This document shows, one piece after another, positions 31,451-39,809 of a stretch of DNA of 64,000 nt. The stretch's first letter is position 1. Each line of letters starts with the position of its first letter. A model generated the notes under the pieces. The model was not told the DNA's origin. It ran no database searches and worked only from the letters and a program-made list of their open reading frames with translations. The position numbers and the translations under genes were made by a program. This DNA is from Labedella endophytica (GTDB lineage: Bacteria > Actinomycetota > Actinomycetes > Actinomycetales > Microbacteriaceae): the NCBI RefSeq assembly GCF_003990045.1, contig NZ_RZGZ01000001.1:1-64000 (forward strand), in the 5' to 3' direction.

Positions 31451-31720
31451 GCAGACCGTTCGTGTGTATCCGTGCTCGACGACGCGTCCGGAGTGACTCG
31501 ATGGGCCCGATCAGGAGATGACGGGGCTGTCCTCGGTCCCACGGGACCTTCGACCTCTAGGCCACGTTGCCGGCGAGCGTACGCTGGCACCGCTCCGCAG
31601 GGTCCCGGCAGTCATGGCGTTCGGGAGCTCGACATGTAAGGACCATGTGTGACGCAGGCGAGGGCCTGGGACCGGTGTTCGGGTCACCCGTACCGGGCCC
31701 TCGGCCCCGCTCGGGATCCC

Positions 31721-32740
31721 CTAGACGCTCCGGCGCGGCGTTGTGCTCGCTCGGGTCTTGAGGGTGTGCTTCAGGGTGACGTCGCGGGTCGGCAGGTCGC
31801 GGGATTCGTAGCGCTCGGCGAGGAGTCGCACGGCAGCCTCGGCCATGCCGTCGATGTCCCATGCGATCGTCGTGAGCGGGGGCGAGGTGAACTCGGCCTC
31901 GTCGATGTCGTCGAACCCAGCCACCCCGATCTCATCGGGCACTCGGACGCCGAGCCCGTGCAGTCCGCTGAGGACGCCCGCCGCGACGGCCGCGTTGAAA
32001 CACAGCACGGCGTCGGGCCGAGGGGTCATCTTCGCGAGGGACTGCGCGGCGAGCACGCCGGCCGCGCGGCTGTAGTCGGGCACGTCGATCACGAGGGCGT
32101 CGTCGAACGGGATGCGATGGCGAGCCAGTGCGAGCCGGAGCCCCTGGTCGCGGAACTGGCTCGCTTGCAGGTGTGCGTCGGAACGGATCCCGACCGTGGC
32201 GATGCGCCGATGGCCGGTCTCGATGAGGTGCTCGGTGATGTCCTCGGCGGCGGCGACGTTGTCGGCGACCACACGGTCGGCGACGAGCTCGAGGCCTCGC
32301 TCGCCGAGCAGGACGATGGGGGTGTCGCGCGCGCGGTCCTCCACATCGTCGTCGGTGAGGGACTCGGGATGAAGGATGATGCCGTCCACGAGGTAGGGCA
32401 TCGTGCTGACGACGGTGTCCTCGGACACCTTCCGCCCGCCCGTCTCCTCGATGAGGACGGTCCAGTGTTGGCGTTTCGCCGCGCTGATCACGCGTCCGGC
32501 GAGCTCGGCGAAGTGCGGGTTCGAGAGGCTCGGGACGGCGAACGCGATGAAGCCGGTGCGACCGCGCCCCATGCTGCGGGCGGAGAGATTCGGTCGGTAG
32601 CCGAGCTCGCTGATGGCGGCCTCGACCTTCTCGCGGGTGGTCGCCGAGATATGGGGGTAGCCGTTCAGCAGATTCGAGACCGTCTTCTGGGACACCCCGG
32701 CCCGGGCCGCGACGTCGACGAGCCGTGGACGTACGTGCAT
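31721..32740 (-). CDS. LacI family transcriptional repressor of the adjacent sugar operon
   Basis: Regulator of 339 residues. The LacI HTH is at the N-terminus (RLVDVAARAGVSQKTVSNLL), with hinge YRPNLSARSMGRGRTGFIA, then a periplasmic-binding-protein-like ligand domain ending VGVAGFDDIDE-like (IGVAGFDDID). AAGGAGG lies 5 nt before the ATG at 32740. It is divergent from the sugar ABC operon at 32930, and three copies of a CTACAGCGCTGNAG palindrome fill the space between. It almost certainly represses that operon and itself. The 270-bp gap downstream (31451-31720) holds only small palindromes such as GGTCCCACGGGACC at 31535. Confidence 0.92.
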   Translation of the reverse strand: MHVRPRLVDVAARAGVSQKTVSNLLNGYPHISATTREKVEAAISELGYRPNLSARSMGRGRTGFIAFAVPSLSNPHFAELAGRVISAAKRQHWTVLIEETGGRKVSEDTVVSTMPYLVDGIILHPESLTDDDVEDRARDTPIVLLGERGLELVADRVVADNVAAAEDITEHLIETGHRRIATVGIRSDAHLQASQFRDQGLRLALARHRIPFDDALVIDVPDYSRAAGVLAAQSLAKMTPRPDAVLCFNAAVAAGVLSGLHGLGVRVPDEIGVAGFDDIDEAEFTSPPLTTIAWDIDGMAEAAVRLLAERYESRDLPTRDVTLKHTLKTRASTTPRRSV

Positions 32741-32776
32741 GGGACCTCCTTCGATTCCCGACAATCTATCGGCAAT

Positions 32777-32857
32777 CTACAGCGCTGGAGAAATTTACCC
32801 CCACAAAATCTACAGCGCTGGAGATTCCTCTTTACTTCGAAATCTACAGCGCTGTAG
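32777..32857. promoter_or_regulatory. Three evenly spaced LacI-type operators
   Basis: CTACAGCGCTGGAG at 32777-32790 and 32810-32823 and the perfect palindrome CTACAGCGCTGTAG at 32844-32857 are spaced 33 and 34 bp apart, about three helical turns, all on the same DNA face. They lie between the divergent LacI gene and the sugar operon, giving cooperative binding or looping a clear structural basis. The copy nearest the operon is the most symmetrical. Confidence 0.88.
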
Positions 32858-32929
32858 AGTCGGGCCAATCGCTCCAAGGACGGAGCCGCTCCGACGACGG
32901 GGCTCCTACACGCTGACAAGGAAGTCACA

Positions 32930-34183
32930 ATGAGGAAACGACTGGTGCTCGGCACCGCGGCGATCATCGCCCTCACCCTCTCCGCCTGCACGGGCGGCGC
33001 CCCGCAGGGCGACACCGATCCGGATTCGATCCGCTTTCTGATCGGCCAGCCGGAGGACACTGCGGACCTCGACCTCGTGAAGGAGGACCTCGAAGCGTTC
33101 GAGGAGGAGACCGGGATCTCCGTGAAGCTCGACGTGGTCCCCTCCGAGAACATGCGGACCGTCCTCCAGACGCAGCTGCGCTCGGGGGAGGGGCCCGACG
33201 TCTTCGGCTACGACACCGGCCCTGGTTTCGCCGGCGCGCTCGAGAAGGCCGGGCTCCTCTACGACCTCACCGACGCGTACGCCGAGAACGACTGGCCCAT
33301 CTACGACTTCGCGCAGGAGCGGGTCACGTTCGGCGGCAAGCTCGTCGGCATCCCGAACGAGATCGAGAGCGTCGGCCTGTTCTACAACAAGACCCTGTTC
33401 GCGGACCTCGGCATCGAGCAGCCGCAGACGATCGACGACCTCACAGCAGCGGCGGAGACTATCCGCGACAACGACGTGATCCCCTTCGCGGTGAGCGACA
33501 AGGAGGGGTGGCAGGGCGGTCACCTCCTGAGCATGGTGCTCTCGAGCGAGATCGGCGGCGACGCCATCGAGGAGCTCATCGCGGGCGACGCCGCCTGGGA
33601 CTCGCCGGAGGTCGTCGACGCGCTCTCCGTGCTCGCCGACTACAACGCCGACGAGTTCTTCACCCCGTCGGCGACCGCCGTGACCTACGACAACGCCAAC
33701 GCGTTGTTCTACTCGGGCAAGGCCGCGATCAATCCGACGGGCAGCTGGCTCGCCCAGGACATCGAGCGCAACGTCGACTTCGAGGTCGGCTACATGCCCT
33801 TCCCCGCCTCCGGTTCGCCAGGCATCTTCAGTGGTGGTCTCGGTTCCGGGCTCTTCATCTCGAAGTCCACCGCGAAGGCGGATGCCGCAGTGCAGTTCCT
33901 CGACTGGAACCTCACGGAGGAGCATGGCAAGTGGCAGGTCGAGAAGCAGCAGAGCATCCCCGCCTTCCCTGTCGACACGACGGACATCGAGGCATCGCCG
34001 CTCTTCACGCAGATCCTCGCCGACGCGGCGAAGATCGCCGACGGAACGGGCGACTTCGGCTACAACGTCGACGTGCTCATGTCCGACACCTTCAACGAGG
34101 CGATGTGGGACGGGGTCCAGGCACTGCTCACCGGCCAGAAGAAGCCCGACCAGGTGGCCGCGGACCTCGAGAAGAACTACTGA
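32930..34183 (+). CDS. Extracellular sugar/polyol-binding lipoprotein
   Basis: Family 1 solute-binding protein of 417 residues with signal peptide MRKRLVLGTAAIIALTLSAC and lipobox LSAC, anchored outside the membrane. Typical segments are GPDVFGYDTGPGF, GIPNEIESVGLFYNKTLF and YSGKAAINPTGSWLAQD. It starts a five-gene operon with two permeases, an MDR dehydrogenase and a TIM-barrel isomerase/epimerase, controlled by the divergent LacI. The ligand is probably a monosaccharide derivative or polyol that the two enzymes then oxidise and isomerise (inference). AAGGAAG lies about 5 nt before the ATG. Confidence 0.9.
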   Translation: MRKRLVLGTAAIIALTLSACTGGAPQGDTDPDSIRFLIGQPEDTADLDLVKEDLEAFEEETGISVKLDVVPSENMRTVLQTQLRSGEGPDVFGYDTGPGFAGALEKAGLLYDLTDAYAENDWPIYDFAQERVTFGGKLVGIPNEIESVGLFYNKTLFADLGIEQPQTIDDLTAAAETIRDNDVIPFAVSDKEGWQGGHLLSMVLSSEIGGDAIEELIAGDAAWDSPEVVDALSVLADYNADEFFTPSATAVTYDNANALFYSGKAAINPTGSWLAQDIERNVDFEVGYMPFPASGSPGIFSGGLGSGLFISKSTAKADAAVQFLDWNLTEEHGKWQVEKQQSIPAFPVDTTDIEASPLFTQILADAAKIADGTGDFGYNVDVLMSDTFNEAMWDGVQALLTGQKKPDQVAADLEKNY

Positions 34184-34186
34184 TCC

Positions 34187-35170
34187 ATGACCACCGCATC
34201 CCTCCCGGCCGCCGCGGCGGCGACGACCCCCGAACGTCGTCGCCGCGGTTCTCAGGGGCCCGTGAACTCGTCCCCGCCCGTGACCCGCCGGGCGCAGACC
34301 CGACTCGGGCTCATCCTCGTGGCCCCGGTCATCGTCATGACCGTGGTGTTCTTCGTCTTCCCGCTCGCCAACGCGCTCTACTACTCGGTGGTGGACTTCG
34401 ACGGGATCGACCCCAACCCGCAGTTCGTGGGTCTCGCCAACTTCCAGGAGATGTTCCTCGACCCGGAGGTGTGGCACGCGCTCGGTAACAATCTCATCTG
34501 GATCATCATCGGCACGGCGGCGCCGCTCGTCATCGGACTCCTGGTCTCGGTGCTCCTGTGGACCACCCGCGCCGGGACCTCCCCCTACCGTGTCATCTTC
34601 TTCCTCCCCTACGTGTTGCCCGGCGTGGCCATCGGCATCGTCTGGGGCTGGATCTACGACCCGGTGAGCGGGTGGCTCAACCAGGCGCTCACGGTCGTGG
34701 GGCTCGGCGACCTCGCCCGTGGATGGCTCGGCGACCCGAACCTCGCCCTCTACGCGGTGCTCGCCACGGCCGTCTGGGCGTCCACGGGCTTCGTGATCGT
34801 CATCCTGCTGTCGGCGCTGCGGAACGTGGACATCGAGCTCGTCGACGCCGCGCGGATCGACGGCGCGAACCCGGCGCAGCGACTCTGGTACGTGATCCTC
34901 CCGCAGATCATGCCGGTGTTCCTCATGGTGCTGACCCTCACCCTCGTGGGCGGGTTCAGCGTCTTCGACATCATCTTCATCATGACCGGGGGCGGCCCCG
35001 CCGGCGCCACGAACACCATCGGCACGTACGCGTACAGCCAGGCGTTCGAACTGAGCCGCATCGGCTACGGCACCACGCTCGCGCTCCTCATCACCGTCCT
35101 CTCGGTACCGGTCGCGGTCTTCCTCAACCGTCTGCAACGACGGCTCTCCCTCGACGGATCGGGTGCCTGA
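34187..35170 (+). CDS. Sugar ABC transporter permease (UgpA/MalF type)
   Basis: Permease of 327 residues. A 35-residue hydrophilic N-terminus is followed by about six helices (LGLILVAPVIVMTVVFFVFP first) and the EAA loop VDIELVDAARIDGANPAQRLW. It starts 3 nt after the binding-protein stop and its own stop overlaps the next permease start (TGATG), so all are one operon. No ATPase gene follows. Confidence 0.92.
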   Translation: MTTASLPAAAAATTPERRRRGSQGPVNSSPPVTRRAQTRLGLILVAPVIVMTVVFFVFPLANALYYSVVDFDGIDPNPQFVGLANFQEMFLDPEVWHALGNNLIWIIIGTAAPLVIGLLVSVLLWTTRAGTSPYRVIFFLPYVLPGVAIGIVWGWIYDPVSGWLNQALTVVGLGDLARGWLGDPNLALYAVLATAVWASTGFVIVILLSALRNVDIELVDAARIDGANPAQRLWYVILPQIMPVFLMVLTLTLVGGFSVFDIIFIMTGGGPAGATNTIGTYAYSQAFELSRIGYGTTLALLITVLSVPVAVFLNRLQRRLSLDGSGA

Positions 35171-36090
35171 TGGCGAACACGACCCTCGGCTCGGCCACGA
35201 AGCGCCGCACCGACACCCGCCCGGCCGCCACCGACGAGCGGACGGACCTTGCGCGGATGCGTCGGTTGCGGAAGCCGAAGCCGCAAGTGGGGCGACACGT
35301 CCTTCTCGCGGTGCTCGCGCTCTTCACGCTCTTCCCCGTGTTGCTCGTGATCTCCACGACGCTCAAGACGCCGGAGGACGTGCGGGTGAATCCGTTCGGG
35401 TTCTTCTCCACGATCTCGCCGCAGAACATCATCGATGCGTGGACGGTCGGGCGGTTCAGCGACTATCTGTTGAACAGCATCCTGCTGACGGTGCCGAGCA
35501 CGATCCTCGTCGTCGTGTTCTCCACGATGGCCGGCTATACATTCGCCCGCTTGCCGTTCCGCGGTCGCACGCCGCTCTTCTACCTCGTGGTCCTCGGCCT
35601 GCTCGTTCCGTTCTTCACCTACATGATCCCGCTGTACTTCCAGTTGCGATCGATGGGGCTGCTGGACACGCTCCTCGGAGCGGTGCTCCTGCTGACGTCA
35701 GGCGGGCTGTCGTTCGGCACGTTCTTCATGCGGGCATTCTTCTCCGACCTCCCCGTGGAGCTCGAACAGGCCGCGCGCGTGGACGGGGCGTCCGAGCTCC
35801 AGATCTTCCTCCGGGTGATGCTGCCGCTCGCGCGATCGGGGATGGGTGCACTCACCGTGTTCACGTTCCTCGGCAACTGGAACAACTTCCTCATCCCGCT
35901 GCTCTACCTACCGGGAGGCGACTTCCGTCCCCTCACCTCCGGGCTCTACATGTTCACCGGCGGGCGCTCGCTCGACATCGGACCGCTCGCGGCCGGCACG
36001 CTCATCACGATCCTGCCGATCATCGTGCTCTTCATCGTCCTGCAGCGCCAGGTGACGCAGGGGTTCCTCTCCGGGGCGGTCAAGGGGTGA
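35170..36090 (+). CDS. Sugar ABC transporter permease (UgpE/MalG type)
   Basis: Permease of 306 residues with about six helices and the MalG-type EAA loop LPVELEQAARVDGASELQIF. It is coupled to the preceding permease by a one-base stop/start overlap and partners with it. The N-terminal 35 residues are charged and cytosolic. Confidence 0.92.
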   Translation: MANTTLGSATKRRTDTRPAATDERTDLARMRRLRKPKPQVGRHVLLAVLALFTLFPVLLVISTTLKTPEDVRVNPFGFFSTISPQNIIDAWTVGRFSDYLLNSILLTVPSTILVVVFSTMAGYTFARLPFRGRTPLFYLVVLGLLVPFFTYMIPLYFQLRSMGLLDTLLGAVLLLTSGGLSFGTFFMRAFFSDLPVELEQAARVDGASELQIFLRVMLPLARSGMGALTVFTFLGNWNNFLIPLLYLPGGDFRPLTSGLYMFTGGRSLDIGPLAAGTLITILPIIVLFIVLQRQVTQGFLSGAVKG

Positions 36091-36191
36091 CGAATCCGCC
36101 CACCCTGCCGTTCGACTCTCGCGCCCGACTTCCTCTCTCTTCCCCCGTGCACCCGCACGACACCACCGTTCTCGAAAGGACACCGCCACCC

Positions 36192-37235
36192 ATGGGTCGC
36201 ATGATCAGCTTCACCTCCCCTCGCGTCGCCGAGGTCGTCGACGAAGAGTCGCCGACGCTCGCGGCGGACGAGGTCCGCATCTCCACCCTGTACTCCGGCA
36301 TCTCCGCCGGAACGGAGCTGACGGCCTACCGCGGTACGAACCCGTATCTCACCAAGAGGTGGGACGAGGATCGGCGCCTGTTCGTCGACGGATCGACGAG
36401 CTTCGAGTACCCGGTCAACGGCTGGGGCTACGAGGAGGTCGGCGAGGTCGTCGAGGTCGGATCGGATGTATCGACCGTGGCCGTCGGCGACGTCATCTGG
36501 GGTACGTGGGGCCACCGAACCGAGACGATCCAGAAGGTGGAACGCGCGGAGAAACGCATCCTCGCGACGGGTGCGGACCCCCGCATCGGCATCTTCTCCC
36601 ACATCGGGGCCATCGCCCTCAACGTGATCCTCGACGCCGACATCCACGTGGGCGAGACCGTCGCGGTGTTCGGGCTCGGTGTCCCCGGGCAACTCGTCGC
36701 GCAGCTCGCGCGACTCAACGGGGCGCGGGTGATCGCGGTCGACGGTGTCGCGTCCCGACGCGAGCTCGCGAAGGAATTGGGCGCCGACGAGGTCGTCGAT
36801 GCCACCGCGGGGGGCGTCGCGGAGCGCATCCGCGAGCTCACCGGCGGTCTCGGTGCCGACGTGTGCCTCGAGGTCTCCGGCAACTACGCGGCCATGCATG
36901 AGGCCATCCGCTCCGTCGCGTACAGCTCGCGTGTGTGCGTCGCCGGCTTCATGCAGGGCGAGGGCACGGGCCTCCGCCTCGGCGAGGAGTTCCACCACAA
37001 CCGCGTCGCCGTGATCGCCTCCCAGATCTCGGGCGTCGCGCCGGTGCTTCGGCATCGTTGGGACGAGTACCGACTGCAGCGCACCGCGGTGGACCTCGCC
37101 GTCTCCGGGAAACTCCGAGTGACCGAGCTCATCTCGCACACGATGCCGCTCGAGCAGGGCCGCGAGGCGTTCGAACTCCTCGACGGCGCCCCACGCGACG
37201 TGCTCCAGGTCGTGCTCGACGCGAAGGCGGTGTGA
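36192..37235 (+). CDS. MDR-family dehydrogenase lacking the zinc ligands
   Basis: Medium-chain dehydrogenase/reductase of 347 residues with a Rossmann motif VAVFGLGVPGQLVAQLARL. Where zinc alcohol dehydrogenases have Cys and GHE, this protein has YSGISAGTELTAYRG and GWGYEEVGEVVEVG, so the catalytic zinc site is absent and there is no structural four-Cys lobe. This is the 'polyketide-synthase/threonine-dehydrogenase-like' group found in many sugar operons. It probably oxidises a hydroxyl of the imported sugar or polyol. An AAAGGA lies 12 nt before the ATG. It is 101 bp after the permease gene in the same operon. Confidence 0.82.
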   Translation: MGRMISFTSPRVAEVVDEESPTLAADEVRISTLYSGISAGTELTAYRGTNPYLTKRWDEDRRLFVDGSTSFEYPVNGWGYEEVGEVVEVGSDVSTVAVGDVIWGTWGHRTETIQKVERAEKRILATGADPRIGIFSHIGAIALNVILDADIHVGETVAVFGLGVPGQLVAQLARLNGARVIAVDGVASRRELAKELGADEVVDATAGGVAERIRELTGGLGADVCLEVSGNYAAMHEAIRSVAYSSRVCVAGFMQGEGTGLRLGEEFHHNRVAVIASQISGVAPVLRHRWDEYRLQRTAVDLAVSGKLRVTELISHTMPLEQGREAFELLDGAPRDVLQVVLDAKAV

Positions 37236-37237
37236 TC

Positions 37238-38035
37238 ATGGCCTTCAAGCTCGCCGCTCAGGAGTCCACGTGCGAGGGCGACACCCTCGAGGAGAAGTTC
37301 GCGTTCGCAAAATCCGTCGGCTTCGACGGCATCGAACTCTCGGGACGCGGGAATGGCGTGTTCGTCTCCCGCATCCCGGAGCTCCAGGCCGCGCAGGCGG
37401 CCGGGGTCGTCATGCCGAGCGCCGTCGCGCACACCGATCATTTCATCGGGGACTTCGACCCCGAGATCCGCCGCGGGGCGATCGACGAGCTGAAGGACCT
37501 CCTCGGCGCGATCGCCGCGGCCGGCGGCAATGGTTTCGTGACGCCGCACGCGTTCGGCCTCTTCTCCCGGCACCTCCCGCCGTTCACGCCGCCACGGGAC
37601 GACGAGGACTCGCGGCAGCTGCTGCTCGAGGCGCTCGACGAGGTTGCATCGCACGCCGCCGGTCTCGGCGTTGTCGCCTACCTCGAGCCGCTCAATCGCT
37701 TCGAGGACTTCGTCGTCAACACGCTCGCCGACGCGAGCTGGTACGTCGACGAAATCGGTTCGTCCGGCCTCGCCGTGGTCGCTGATACATGGCACATGTC
37801 GATCGAGGAGTCGGACACGGGCGCGGCCATCCGCGCGGCCGGTGCACGGATCGGACACGTGCAGCTCGGCGACAGCAACCGTCTCGAACCAGGTGCCGGC
37901 CACTACGACTGGAATGACACGCTCGATGCGCTCGAGGACATCGGGTATGAGGGCTGGCTCGCCATGGAGTGCGGTCTCAGCGGTCCCGCCCGCGACGTGC
38001 TGCCGCGCGTCGCCTCGCTCCTCCGGAGGGGGTGA
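37238..38035 (+). CDS. Sugar phosphate isomerase/epimerase (AP-endonuclease-2-like TIM barrel)
   Basis: TIM-barrel protein of 265 residues, xylose-isomerase-like family. Metal-site segments are visible: AYLEPLNRFEDF, VVADTWHMSIEE, IGHVQLGDSNRLEPG and WLAMECGLSG, providing the usual Glu-Asp-His-Glu set. Members isomerise or epimerise keto-sugars or inositol-derived compounds. It begins 2 nt after the dehydrogenase stop, so it acts in the same pathway. The substrate remains unknown. Confidence 0.87.
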   Translation: MAFKLAAQESTCEGDTLEEKFAFAKSVGFDGIELSGRGNGVFVSRIPELQAAQAAGVVMPSAVAHTDHFIGDFDPEIRRGAIDELKDLLGAIAAAGGNGFVTPHAFGLFSRHLPPFTPPRDDEDSRQLLLEALDEVASHAAGLGVVAYLEPLNRFEDFVVNTLADASWYVDEIGSSGLAVVADTWHMSIEESDTGAAIRAAGARIGHVQLGDSNRLEPGAGHYDWNDTLDALEDIGYEGWLAMECGLSGPARDVLPRVASLLRRG

Positions 38036-38117
38036 CGAGCGCACCAATGTCGCCGACCCCCTCGCCAGGGGCCTTCCGGGGGCGTAGCGTCGCGACGGAG
38101 CAATGGAGGAGATCCAC

Positions 38118-38387
38118 ATGCGCCGTAACACCGTGACGTTCGACGATCACACGTACCTGCTATGCCCGACATCGAATCCTGCCGACCTGCAGCGGGCGGT
38201 GGTCGCCAGTGTGACGTCCGGGGTCGGGTTCGTCGACGTGGACGTCGCGGGAGAGCGGACCATGAGTGTTCTCGTGACCGACCGCATGTCGGTGATCTTC
38301 GAGTCGGAGGAGTTCGAGGAACCGATCCCGTTCATCGGACCGGAGAACTCGTTGGCCGCCCAGGAGTTCGATCTGATGTGGAGCTGA
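38118..38387 (+). CDS. Small hypothetical protein
   Basis: Short acidic protein of 89 residues with no membrane segment and no family I recognise. The sequence begins MRRNTVTFDDHTYLL and ends with EFEEPIPFIGPENSLAAQEF. GGAGGAG lies 5 nt before the ATG, and TAGCGT at 38085-38090 could be a -10 box, so it looks expressed on its own. It is followed by a near-ideal terminator hairpin at 38417. Confidence 0.6.
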   Translation: MRRNTVTFDDHTYLLCPTSNPADLQRAVVASVTSGVGFVDVDVAGERTMSVLVTDRMSVIFESEEFEEPIPFIGPENSLAAQEFDLMWS

Positions 38388-38416
38388 CGAGGCCCGGAGC
38401 CCCGCTCCCGGTCTGA

Positions 38417-38464
38417 ACGACGACGGCCGGTCCCGCCCCGAGGGGAGGGACCGGCCGTCGTCGT
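38417..38464. terminator. Perfect 18-bp terminator hairpin between convergent genes
   Basis: Arms 38417-38434 and 38447-38464 (ACGACGACGGCCGGTCCC and complement) pair perfectly with a 12-nt loop. It sits 29 bp after the small gene and 60 bp from the stop of the convergent DUF1611 gene, so it probably serves both. Confidence 0.75.
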
Positions 38465-38524
38465 ATCCGGCAGCGGCGACCGAGCCATCTGGCCGAGCCG
38501 GTGCTCAGCCGTCGGGCCGAGCCG

Positions 38525-39655
38525 TCAGGCGCCCGGCGAGGAGAGCGCGGGGAACGCCTCCAGCACCATGTCGACCAGGCGGTCGAGGGGACGCGTGAGG
38601 GGATCGGTCGCGGGGAGTCCGAGCTCGCGTTCGTACTCCTCGATCATCTCTCCGACCTCCGCGTCGGTCATGAGTTCGTGGTTGATGGTGACCCCGATGA
38701 CCGTCGTGTCGGCGAACGCCTCGATGAGGGCGATCTCACTCGCCACGGTGGGCATCGCCATCATCGGGAAGTCCCCCCGGACGGCGCGGCGTGGGGCGTG
38801 CTGCACGATGACCCCGGCCGGCCTGCTCCCGCGCAGGATGTAGGCGGAGGTGAGATAGGCGGGATGGCTGAGCGCGCCCTGCCCTTCGATCACGATGACG
38901 TCGGGGTCCTCCCCCTCCCACGCCGCCACGACCTGATTCTCGAGCTCGCCCGAGCAGAACTGCGGAACGAGGGCGTCGAGTGCGACGCCGTACTTCCCGC
39001 CCTGGATGATCGTGGTCTGGCCGGTGCCGACGAGTACGGCCGTGATGCCTTGCGCGTTCAGCGCCTCCACGAGGAGGGTCGCCGTGGTGCGCTTGCCGAT
39101 CGCGCCGTCGGTGCCGAGGACCGCGATCCGCGGGCACGTCACGTCGAAGATCCGCCCGGAGAACTGGTGGAGGTCCTTCTTGTCCGCCGGTCGGCGGACA
39201 TCGGTGATCGTGACGCCGGCGCGCAGGCTCGCGGCGACGAATTCGGCGTCGTCGTTGAGGAACTCATGGAGCCCGTTGATGAGGTGCATCCCGCGGGCGA
39301 TGCCGTCGAGCAGAGCGGTGCGCTGCGCATCCGAGAGGAGACCGTCCGACGGAGCCATGCCGAAGATGAGGTAGTCGGGCACGTATCCGGCCGCACTGAT
39401 TCCCTCGCTCAGGCTTCCGACCACGGGGATGCCGTTCGCCGTGCCGTCGAGGAGGAAGCCGGCGTCCACCCCGGCGTGCCGACCGTCGATGACGCTGAGG
39501 ATCTCGTACTTCTCGGAATGGCGGACGAGTCCGTTCGCGGTCTTCCCGTCCTGTTCGCCGAACTGGCCCTCGCAGTAGACGACGGCGGTGGTGCCCGCGG
39601 GAAGTCGGGGGACCTCGGTCGCGGGGGTCGGGAGGGAGAAGACGGGAATGGACAT
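38525..39655 (-). CDS. DUF1611 family protein (DgcN-like D-glutamate N-acetyltransferase)
   Basis: Protein of 376 residues, full length for DUF1611. The N-terminal half has VVYCEGQFGEQDGKTANGLV and a Rossmann-like region. The C-terminal half has a P-loop VLGTDGAIGKRTTATLL, then VGTGQTTIIQGGKYG and VIVIEGQGALSHP. A member in marine bacteria (DgcN) was reported to N-acetylate D-glutamate in a D-glutamate catabolic route; the usual dipeptide-epimerase-like DgcA partner is not next to it here. The upstream hairpin at 39668-39685 covers its ribosome-binding site. The next gene upstream is a LacI regulator on the same strand, 154 bp away. Confidence 0.78.
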   Translation of the reverse strand: MSIPVFSLPTPATEVPRLPAGTTAVVYCEGQFGEQDGKTANGLVRHSEKYEILSVIDGRHAGVDAGFLLDGTANGIPVVGSLSEGISAAGYVPDYLIFGMAPSDGLLSDAQRTALLDGIARGMHLINGLHEFLNDDAEFVAASLRAGVTITDVRRPADKKDLHQFSGRIFDVTCPRIAVLGTDGAIGKRTTATLLVEALNAQGITAVLVGTGQTTIIQGGKYGVALDALVPQFCSGELENQVVAAWEGEDPDVIVIEGQGALSHPAYLTSAYILRGSRPAGVIVQHAPRRAVRGDFPMMAMPTVASEIALIEAFADTTVIGVTINHELMTDAEVGEMIEEYERELGLPATDPLTRPLDRLVDMVLEAFPALSSPGA

Positions 39656-39667
39656 GGTCGGTGTGTT

Positions 39668-39685
39668 CCTCTGATAGGTCAGAGG
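39668..39685 (-). promoter_or_regulatory. Hairpin occluding the ribosome-binding site of the DUF1611 gene
   Basis: CCTCTGA and TCAGAGG form a perfect 7-bp stem with a 4-nt loop, 12 nt upstream of the ATG at 39655. The AGAGG half contains the only Shine-Dalgarno-like sequence of the gene, so folding would hide it. It could equally be a DNA operator palindrome. Confidence 0.5.
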
Positions 39686-39809
39686 AGGCGACGGAATCGT
39701 CGCGAGGCCGAGTGGCCCAACGGCCGACGAGAAGTCTTCCCTGAATACCGGCTGCTGCCGGCGCCAGAACCATAGCAGCCCGAGGTGGCTGCGTGCGGGG
39801 CGCCTCGTG

